Shown here: positions 1 through 4,785 of the stretch, one piece after another
How positions within the stretch are numbered: the stretch's first letter is position 1
How the letters are laid out: each line of letters opens with the position of its first letter
Source of the DNA: an uncultured Oscillibacter sp.
Lineage (GTDB): Bacteria > Bacillota > Clostridia > Oscillospirales > Oscillospiraceae
Reading direction: 5' to 3'
DNA length: 8,654 nt
Assembly: GCA_900548505.1 (NCBI GenBank)
Contig: URKI01000068.1
Span: 1-8,654, forward strand
Position numbers and translations under genes: made by a program
The notes under the pieces: generated by a model
What the model saw: the letters and a program-made list of their open reading frames with translations, nothing else
Databases searched by the model: none
Told to the model about the DNA's origin: nothing

Positions 1-28
1 GGCAGCGTCAGATGTGTATAAGAGACAG
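1..28 (+). other. Nextera (Tn5) sequencing adapter left at contig end
   Basis: Bases 10-28 are the 19-bp hyperactive Tn5 mosaic end AGATGTGTATAAGAGACAG. Bases 1-9 (GGCAGCGTC) are the last nine bases of the Illumina Nextera read-1 tail that precedes it. Both parts match the commercial oligo as I know it, so this is untrimmed library adapter and not a native transposon end. True genomic sequence starts at base 29. The adapter falls inside the decarboxylase reading frame, so any protein predicted past residue 375 of that gene is artificial. Confidence 0.96.
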
Positions 29-1155
29 GGGGTCATGACGGCGGCGTAGCAGCCGGCGTTGTCCAGGGCCAGACCGTCGCCGATCTCCATGCGGGGCAGG
101 GTGATATCCCGGGCGATGATGTCCGCGGAGGTGCACAGGTTGCCTGCCAGGGTGACGGTCTCCGTGTCCGTGTGATCCGTCAGGGGAAGGAGCGCGGAGG
201 CCTGGACGTGGGTGAAAATGGGCTCATAGGGGAAGGGATGGTCGGAAAGGGAGCGGACCATCTCGCCCACGGCGGGACGGGCAAAGCCGTTAAGGGTGCC
301 GTAGAGCAGTACGAACGTCTTGCCGTGGGAGACCTTCTTGTCCAGTACCCGGGTGACATAGGTACCGCTCTTGCCCACGATGTAGCGGCCGCTCTCAATG
401 AGGATCTTCAGCTGGGGCCACTTCTGGGCACATGCCTGGTGCATTTCCTGGAACCGCTTTCCCAGGCCCTCCACGTCCAGAGGCTCCTCACCAGGGGCAA
501 AGGGAATGCCGAGACCAGAGCCGAAGTTGGCAAAGCGCAGCGTGACGCCCAGGTGCTGCTGCACCCGCTCGATCAGGGCGAACATGTTCTCATAGTAGTG
601 GGCCAGCACGTCGGCGGAGAGCTCCTGGCTCTTGGCGTGGACGTGGATGCCCACGATGTCAAGGCCGGTCAGGTCGGCGCTCCAGAGGGCTTCCTCATCG
701 ATGCCGAACTTGCCGGCCACGCCCTCGTCGGCGGCGAAGGTGAAGTCCGGGTTAATGCGCACGCCGATGGCGGGCGTCTCGCCCTTTTCCGCGGCGATGC
801 GGCGGATCATGTCCAGCTCATGCAGGCTGTCGGCGATGATCACGCAGCGGCCCCAGGCGGCGCGGAGGTCTGCCTCCGTGCGGGCGGGAGCGGAGAAGTA
901 GATGAGATCAGGCGCCACACCCCGCTTCCAGGCAGCGTCCACCTCGCCCAGGCTGGCAGCGTCGGCGCCGATGCCCTGGGAGAACACGGTGTCCAGCACG
1001 CGGCCGGCGGGGTTGCATTTCATGGAGTAGAGGAACTGTGTGCCGGGGAAGTTGCTCTTGAGACGGTGGATGGAATTTAAGATACAGGATTCTTCATAGA
1101 GGTAAAAGCTGTTGTGATACTGCAATTGCTGCATCAGCACCTGACGATCGGCCAT
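29..1155 (-). CDS. PLP-dependent fold-type III decarboxylase (diaminopimelate decarboxylase-like), C-terminus cut by contig end
   Basis: Cytoplasmic PLP enzyme of the DAP/ornithine decarboxylase superfamily (alanine racemase-like barrel plus beta domain). The ATG at 1155 has an AGGAGG ribosome binding site at 1163-1168, 7 nt away, and 375 codons are genomic. Visible motifs: the PLP lysine K46 in YSMKCNP; the inner barrel segment IGVRINPDFTF (about 130-140) followed by KFGID; HVHAKS near 171; the glycine-rich phosphate loop NFGSGLGIP (210-218); ESGRYIVG (254-261); and CTSADIIARD with the conserved active-site cysteine C341. The final residues, DNAGCYAAVMT, match the C-terminal aromatic motif region, so only some tens of residues are missing. 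The frame then runs into adapter. The substrate is not certain. meso-DAP is possible, but the divergent CTSAD and GCYAAVM motifs also fit other amino-acid decarboxylases of COG0019, such as the D-ornithine/D-lysine or siderophore types. It is transcribed from its own promoter and no neighbour points to the substrate. Confidence 0.88.
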
Positions 1156-1174
1156 GAGAGAACCTCCTAATCAA

Positions 1175-1210
1175 ATGATATATCCATATCATACCATATT
1201 TCCCGGGAAA
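1175..1210. repeat. Two inverted repeats overlapping the decarboxylase promoter (candidate operators)
   Basis: TTTCCCGGGAAA at 1199-1210 is a perfect 12-bp palindrome that fills most of the -35/-10 spacer. ATGATAT (1175-1181) and ATATCAT (1186-1192) form a second inverted repeat with a 4-bp centre, overlapping the -10 box and the expected start site. Both positions would suit a repressor, but no regulator is identified. The AT-rich repeat may partly reflect promoter composition. Confidence 0.4.
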
Positions 1211-1215
1211 GACAA
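1188..1215 (-). promoter_or_regulatory. Sigma-A-like promoter of the decarboxylase gene
   Basis: On the minus strand a -35 box TTGTCT (1210-1215, 4/6 match) is followed by a 16-bp spacer and a -10 box TATGAT (1188-1193, 5/6 match). Transcription would start near 1181, about 25 nt before the ATG. The -35 box lies in the T-rich tail of the terminator at 1216-1243, so terminator and promoter share bases. Prediction from sequence only. Confidence 0.55.
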
Positions 1216-1243
1216 GCGCCCCCGGCGGATTGGCCGGGGGCGC
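1216..1243 (-). terminator. Rho-independent terminator of the glycosyltransferase-MarR gene
   Basis: A perfect 11-bp GC-rich stem (GCGCCCCCGGC at 1216-1226 with GCCGGGGGCGC at 1233-1243) encloses a 6-nt loop. On the minus strand it is followed by TTGTCTTT. It begins 15 nt after the stop codon at 1259. On the plus strand the hairpin is followed by an A-rich tract, so it should work only for minus-strand transcription. Confidence 0.75.
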
Positions 1244-1258
1244 AGAAAAAGAAGCGGA

Positions 1259-2578
1259 TCACAGCGTCTTTTGGAGATTGTCCTGCAGTCTGCGGGAAAG
1301 AGAGAGGTATTGCCGGCGCTCCTCCGGCGTGAAGCCGGAAAAGGCGGCCTGCCGGTAGTCGGCCAGGGACCGGTCCAGTTCGGCGAGCACCGCGGCCGCT
1401 TCGGGCGGGAATACCACCCGCACCCGCTTGCCCTCGTCCCGGTCGGGACTGCGTACCTCTTCCAGCTTCAGAAGGTCCTTGGAGATCAGCCGCTGGCTCA
1501 GCACGGCGAAGGTTCCGCGGGAGAGCCCGGCAAAATCGGCCAGGGTCCTGCGGTCGGCGGGGAAGTCGATTTGCCGCAGGTATAAGAGCAGCCGCACCTC
1601 GGAAAGGGACAGGTCGTGCTTGAGGGCCACGGTCTCCAGCAGCCGGTCCAGCAGCTTGCGCTGACGGAAGGCGTCGTGCAGCAGGCTGTCCCCCTCCAGC
1701 AGGGCAGGGCTCACCTGGAAGCGCTCTGTGCCCAGTCGGGTGGCGCCGGGGAGAATGGTGGGCGGCACGCTGCCGTCGCCTGCTGCGTCCACCAAAAAGC
1801 GGTAGACCTTCAGTCGGCTTTTTTCGTACTCTTCCTCGTCCAGCACGGTTTTGAAAAACTGGTGGTAGTATTCAAAGACCATCAGCTTCATCCGCACGGT
1901 CTTGCCGATGTTCAGGCTCTGGGAGGCCAGGGAGCCCTTGGTTTTCACATAGTAGTAAATAGGCACCTGGAGGGCGTAGAACCGCCGGGCCTGACGGATG
2001 TACTCCAGGTTGAACATGAAGTCCTCGCACCAGCTGATCTCCGGGTCCATCCGCAGATGGTGGGCTTCCACGATGTCCCGGCGGTAGAGCTTGTTCCACA
2101 GCACCCCGTAGTAGAAGTCGGCGGGGTTTTCCATCATATGGGCGGCGTATTCCTCCTGGGTGAGCACCACGGGATCGTCGATGTCTCCCTTGTGGGACAC
2201 CCGGTCTCCGCATACCCGGTAGAAATCGGCGATCACCAGGTCACACTGGTGCTCCCGGGCGGCGCGGACCAGGGAGGAGGTGGCGTCTGGGGTGATCCAG
2301 TCGTCACTGTCGAGAAATTGCAGGTATTCGCCCGCTGCGTGGTCCAGCGCCAGGTTCCGGGCGGCGGAGACGCCGGCGTTTTCCTGATGGAACACCCGTA
2401 CCCGGCTGTCCTGCCGTGCATAGGCGTCGCACAGGGCGCCGGAGCCGTCGGGGCTGCCGTCGTCCACCAGGAGAAGCTCAAAGTCCTGGTAGGTCTGATT
2501 CAAAATACTGTCCACGCACCGCTCCAGCGTTTTTTCCGCGTTGTAGACCGGTACGATGATACTGACGGTTGGCTGCAT
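1259..2578 (-). CDS. Family 2 glycosyltransferase fused to a C-terminal MarR-type winged-helix domain
   Basis: A 439-residue protein. Residues 1-250 are a GT-A fold family 2 glycosyltransferase: the nucleotide-binding start VSIIVPVYNAEKTLERCVDS (5-24), LLLVDDGSPDGS (35-46), the metal-binding DSDD motif (90-93), LWNKLYRR (160-167), and the probable catalytic base region WCEDFMFN with E185/D186. It should transfer a sugar from a nucleotide-sugar to an unknown surface glycan or lipid. Residues about 300-439 read as a MarR-family domain: a wing-helix core LSEVRLLLYLRQ, a recognition helix region RTLADFAGLSRGTFAVLSQRL (345-364), the wing EVRSPDRDEGKRVRVVF, and the C-terminal dimerisation helices with GFTPEERRQYLSL. 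No transmembrane segment is visible. I chose the ATG at 2578 because AGGAGG sits 5 nt upstream (2584-2589) and the glycosyltransferase fold starts at once. An in-frame ATG at 2713 would add 45 low-complexity residues without homology. The frame is continuous, with no sign of a frameshift. Each domain call is firm; how they work together is unknown. Confidence 0.85.
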   Translation of the reverse strand: MQPTVSIIVPVYNAEKTLERCVDSILNQTYQDFELLLVDDGSPDGSGALCDAYARQDSRVRVFHQENAGVSAARNLALDHAAGEYLQFLDSDDWITPDATSSLVRAAREHQCDLVIADFYRVCGDRVSHKGDIDDPVVLTQEEYAAHMMENPADFYYGVLWNKLYRRDIVEAHHLRMDPEISWCEDFMFNLEYIRQARRFYALQVPIYYYVKTKGSLASQSLNIGKTVRMKLMVFEYYHQFFKTVLDEEEYEKSRLKVYRFLVDAAGDGSVPPTILPGATRLGTERFQVSPALLEGDSLLHDAFRQRKLLDRLLETVALKHDLSLSEVRLLLYLRQIDFPADRRTLADFAGLSRGTFAVLSQRLISKDLLKLEEVRSPDRDEGKRVRVVFPPEAAAVLAELDRSLADYRQAAFSGFTPEERRQYLSLSRRLQDNLQKTL

Positions 2579-2607
2579 AGGTTCCTCCTTTGATAAAAGT
2601 GGAGATA

Positions 2608-2620
2608 AAAGGGCCCCTTT
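2608..2620. repeat. Short inverted repeat upstream of the glycosyltransferase-MarR gene
   Basis: AAAGGG (2608-2613) and CCCTTT (2615-2620) are perfect 6-bp arms around one base, 30 nt upstream of the ATG at 2578. The position would suit autoregulation by the MarR domain, but there is no direct evidence and a repeat this short can occur by chance. I found no convincing -35/-10 pair for the minus-strand gene in 2579-2772. Confidence 0.25.
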
Positions 2621-2701
2621 GGACGTTTTTTGGGGGGTGAAAAGTGCGTCTCCATGAGGCGGTGTTTTTTTGGCTGTGCTGAAAAAACGATTTTCTCCCG
2701 G

Positions 2702-2730
2702 TTGAAATTTCATCCATCATGCCGCATAAT
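2702..2730 (+). promoter_or_regulatory. Sigma-A-like promoter of the carbonic anhydrase gene
   Basis: TTGAAA (2702-2707, 5/6 match to the -35 consensus), a 17-bp spacer, then CATAAT (2725-2730, 5/6 match to the -10). The predicted start is near 2737, giving a leader of about 36 nt before the ATG at 2773. Sequence-based prediction with optimal spacing. Confidence 0.65.
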
Positions 2731-2772
2731 GGGAAATGCGACAAAAAATTCCAATAGAAAGGAAACCTGCGT

Positions 2773-3315
2773 ATGATCGACGAGATGCTTGCCTACAACC
2801 GGGAATTTGTGAAAAGCGGAGCCTATCAGCGGTTCACCACCAGCAAATATCCCGATAAAAAGATCGCCATCCTCACCTGTATGGATACCCGCCTGGTAGA
2901 GCTGCTGCCTGCGGCTCTGGGCATCAAAAACGGCGATGTGAAGCTCATTAAAAATGCCGGCGGCATGATCACCGGCCCCTTTGACAGCGCTGTGCGCAGC
3001 CTTTTGGTGGGCATCGTGGAGCTGGGCGTGGAGGAAGTGATGGTCATCGGCCACACGGACTGCGGCGTGGCGCATATCAACGCCGATACCATGATCCAGC
3101 ACCTGATCCAGCGGGGCGTTTCCCAGGACCATATTGATATGATGCGCTATTGCGGCATCGACTTCGAGGCGTGGCTCCGCGGCTTCGACACGGTGGAGTG
3201 CTCCGTGGCGGAGACGGTGGACCTGCTGCGCAACCACCCGCTCATGCCGGCAGACGTCACCATCCGGGGGTATGTGATCAATACGGAGACCGGCGAGCTG
3301 ACCCCGCAGGAATAA
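2773..3315 (+). CDS. Beta-class carbonic anhydrase
   Basis: Catalyses CO2 + H2O = HCO3- + H+ in the cytoplasm, supplying bicarbonate for carboxylations and pH balance. The 180-residue protein has the complete zinc site of the beta class: C36, D38 and R40 in LTCMDTR, and H94 with C97 in IGHTDCG. Other family features are IKNAGGMIT (59-67) and the closing strand IRGYVINTETGEL. The short length and the motif spacing fit the small prokaryotic YtiB/YvdA-like group of Firmicutes. The ATG follows an AAAGGA ribosome binding site at 2758-2763 (9 nt spacing), weaker than those of the neighbours. It is the only plus-strand gene here. It diverges from the glycosyltransferase-MarR gene, has its own promoter, and converges on the ribokinase gene, so it is probably a single-gene unit. 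Nothing is missing or unusual in the sequence. Confidence 0.95.
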   Translation: MIDEMLAYNREFVKSGAYQRFTTSKYPDKKIAILTCMDTRLVELLPAALGIKNGDVKLIKNAGGMITGPFDSAVRSLLVGIVELGVEEVMVIGHTDCGVAHINADTMIQHLIQRGVSQDHIDMMRYCGIDFEAWLRGFDTVECSVAETVDLLRNHPLMPADVTIRGYVINTETGELTPQE

Positions 3316-3323
3316 AATCAATC

Positions 3324-3358
3324 AACAAGGCCGCCGCGCATTCCGCGGCGGCCTTGTT
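3324..3358. terminator. Stem-loop terminator between convergent genes
   Basis: A perfect 15-bp stem (AACAAGGCCGCCGCG at 3324-3338 with its complement at 3344-3358) has a 5-nt loop. It lies 8 nt after the carbonic anhydrase stop and 3 nt before the end of the ribokinase gene. On the minus strand it is followed by GATTGATTTTATT, a usable T-rich tract. On the plus strand the tail CGGTTATT is weaker. It probably serves both directions, with the minus direction better supported. Confidence 0.75.
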
Positions 3359-3361
3359 CGG

Positions 3362-4360
3362 TTATTGCAGGATGTCCAGGCAGGACAGGGGGAAGACGTT
3401 GCATCCGCGCTCCGTCAGCAGCGCCTTGACCTCTGCCAGCGTGGGCAGGGAGGGCATGGCGCCCATGCGGGAGACGGTGATGGCAGCCGTGTGGCTGGCA
3501 AAGGTCAGTGCCGCCTGGCGGCTGAGGCCCACGGTCAGGCCCACGGCCAGAGCGCCCACAAAGGAATCACCGGCAGCGGTGGGGTCTGCCACGTGGGGCA
3601 TACGGACGCAGGGGATGTAGTCGATGCTGTTTTCGCTCACCACAGCGGAGCCCTGTCCGCCCAGGGTGATGATGACGTTTTCCACGCTCTTTTCCCAGAG
3701 AGCCCGGGCGATGGCATGCAGATCCTCTTCCACCAGCACGCCGTTTTCGCTGCGCAGAGGCAGAGCGGTCTCCACAGAGGCCTCCTGCTCGTTGGGGATG
3801 AGGTAGGTCACCAGGCTCAGCAGCTCCTCGTCCAGGTCGGTGGCGGGAGCGGGATTGAGCATGACGGGCACCCTGGCCTCCTTGGCCCAGCGGGCCACGG
3901 CCCGGTTGACCTCAATGGGAACTTCCAGCTGCAGCAGCACCATATCGTAAGAGGAGATCTCCTGGCGAATCCAGCTAACGTCCTCTACCGTCAGGGTGCG
4001 GTTGGCACCGGGGATGACGATGATGCGGTTCTGGGCGGTGTGCTCCGTCACTTCCAGCGTCACATGCCCCACGCCGGAGGTGACGCCGGGGCGGACCAGC
4101 ACGCGGCTCACGTCCACGCCGGACTGCCGGGGAGTGTCCAGCAGCGCCTGGCCGAACAGGTCGTCGCCTACGCAGCCCATCATGGTGACCTGCGCGCCCA
4201 GCCGGGCGCACTGGAGGGCCTGGTTGGCACCCTTGCCGCCGGGGGCCATGTGGAAGGATTTACCGTATACAGTCTGGGCGGAGGCGGGCACCCGCTCTGT
4301 GGTGGCGATGACGTCCATGACGAAGCTGCCCACCACTAAAATACGAGGTTTGTGATCCAT
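3362..4360 (-). CDS. rbsK: Ribokinase (PfkB-family sugar kinase)
   Basis: ATP-dependent kinase expected to convert D-ribose to ribose 5-phosphate in the cytoplasm. The 332-residue protein shows the ribokinase pattern in order: GSFVMD at the start (11-16), the substrate-binding GGKGANQA (41-48), GCVGDDLFG (62-70), IIVIPGAN (113-120), LNPAPA (168-173), IPNEQEA (188-194), ITLGGQGS (231-238), and PfkB signature 2, DPTAAGDSFVGAL (259-271), with catalytic base D265. It is slightly longer than typical ribokinases (about 300-310) because of a C-terminal tail after 318. I chose the ATG at 4360. AGGAG is at 4371-4375, 10 nt away, and the fold begins directly after. A TTG further up at 4384 has no ribosome binding site. 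No ribose transporter or repressor is visible nearby, so the sugar could differ (another pentose, a nucleoside or deoxyribose). It looks monocistronic, with its own promoter and terminator. Confidence 0.88.
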   Translation of the reverse strand: MDHKPRILVVGSFVMDVIATTERVPASAQTVYGKSFHMAPGGKGANQALQCARLGAQVTMMGCVGDDLFGQALLDTPRQSGVDVSRVLVRPGVTSGVGHVTLEVTEHTAQNRIIVIPGANRTLTVEDVSWIRQEISSYDMVLLQLEVPIEVNRAVARWAKEARVPVMLNPAPATDLDEELLSLVTYLIPNEQEASVETALPLRSENGVLVEEDLHAIARALWEKSVENVIITLGGQGSAVVSENSIDYIPCVRMPHVADPTAAGDSFVGALAVGLTVGLSRQAALTFASHTAAITVSRMGAMPSLPTLAEVKALLTERGCNVFPLSCLDILQ

Positions 4361-4399
4361 GACTTGATAACTCCTGTTTGTCAACTGAGGATATTACCC

Positions 4400-4427
4400 A
4401 TTATAAGACATTGCAAAATAAATACAA
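4400..4427 (-). promoter_or_regulatory. Probable promoter of the ribokinase gene
   Basis: A perfect -10 box TATAAT (4400-4405 on the minus strand) is preceded, 16 bp upstream, by TTGTAT (4422-4427), a poor -35 that matches only in TTG. Transcription would begin near 4393, giving a leader of about 33 nt. The surrounding 4380-4475 stretch is markedly AT-rich compared with the rest of the window, as expected of a promoter region. Confidence 0.5.
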
Positions 4428-4477
4428 GCCTTTTCCATAAAGTTAAAAGAAAAACGATTAAATTAACGAGAAAACGA

Positions 4478-4512
4478 CAAAGAGCGGCGGGCCGTTAGGC
4501 CGCCGCTCTTTG
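4478..4512 (-). terminator. Terminator downstream of the guaB tail copy
   Basis: A 13-bp stem (4478-4490 with 4500-4512, containing AAAGAGCGGCGG) has a 9-nt loop. On the minus strand it is followed by TCGTTTTCTCGTTAATTT. It lies 11 nt beyond the TAA of the distal guaB tail copy (4524-4526) and separates the guaB transcript from the ribokinase promoter. Its closeness to the distal copy, and not to the intact guaB stop at 4729, suggests it is the original guaB terminator. Confidence 0.75.
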
Positions 4513-4523
4513 CGGTATAGACA

Positions 4524-4580
4524 TTAGTTCCGGTTGCCGGAGTTGGTGGTGTCTTTCAGCAACACGTCGTGTGCGCCGCC
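4524..4580 (-). repeat. Distal copy of the guaB 3' end (57 bp direct repeat, copy A)
   Basis: These 57 bp match the last 57 bp of guaB (4729-4785) at 55 positions, including the TAA stop. They encode GGAHDVLLKDTTNSGNRN and stop. The two differences (4562 and 4569) are both synonymous (Leu CTG/TTG and His CAT/CAC). The copy has no ribosome binding site of its own. An ATG at 4616 in the intervening segment happens to be in frame and would give a 30-residue peptide, most likely untranslated. I read this as a recombination or integration scar, not a gene. Confidence 0.9.
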
Positions 4581-4728
4581 GCACCCCACGGAACGGGTTC
4601 CGTGGGGACCCCGCATAAAAGCCAACCGTGCAGGCGGAGCCCGCCCGGTTCAAGATGGCCGCAGGCGGCCATGCTTGGACGCGCCGTACGCGGCGTGGAA
4701 GGCGGCGAAAAGATGCCGTCAGAAAACT
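4581..4728 (-). other. 148-bp hairpin-rich segment inserted between two guaB tails
   Basis: No supported gene. The segment folds into four successive inverted repeats: 4584-4594 with 4597-4607 (11 bp, CCCCACGGAAC); 4633-4637 with 4641-4645, extended by AACCG/CGGTT at 4624-4628 and 4646-4650; 4655-4662 with 4665-4672 (ATGGCCGC/GCGGCCAT, extended by CAAG/CTTG with one bulge); and 4682-4686 with 4691-4695 (CGCCG/CGGCG around TACG). It is flanked by the 57-bp direct repeats. It could be a small non-autonomous mobile repeat, the remnant of an element that integrated at the guaB 3' end, or a structured RNA in the guaB 3' UTR. No integrase or transposase fragment is visible. Confidence 0.6.
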
Positions 4729-4785
4729 TTAGTTCCGGTTGCCGGAGTTGGTGGTGTCTTTCAGCAGCACGTCATGTGCGCCGCC
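4729..4785 (-). repeat. Proximal copy of the guaB 3' end (57 bp direct repeat, copy B)
   Basis: This is the true 3' end of the guaB reading frame and partner of the copy at 4524-4580, offset by exactly 205 bp. Similarity ends sharply at 4785 on the guaB side and at the stop codon on the other, so the repeat is exactly the last 18 codons plus the stop. Confidence 0.9.

Noticed and set aside
10..28. Tn5 mosaic end as evidence of a native transposon
   Set aside because: It is preceded by the Nextera-specific tail GGCAGCGTC and sits exactly at the contig end, so it is library adapter.
1616..2593. Open plus-strand frame of 325 codons antisense to the glycosyltransferase-MarR gene, and a similar one at 3365-4339 antisense to the ribokinase
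   Set aside because: Both have shadow composition and no motifs, while the minus-strand proteins have complete family signatures.
2579..2713. Upstream ATG at 2713 as the start of the glycosyltransferase-MarR gene
   Set aside because: It would add 45 residues without homology, and the AGGAGG at 2584-2589 clearly serves the ATG at 2578.
4361..4384. TTG at 4384 as ribokinase start, and TTGACA (4379-4384) as a -35 box
   Set aside because: No ribosome binding site precedes the TTG. The TTGACA is 18 nt before the ATG and would put the -10 inside the coding sequence.
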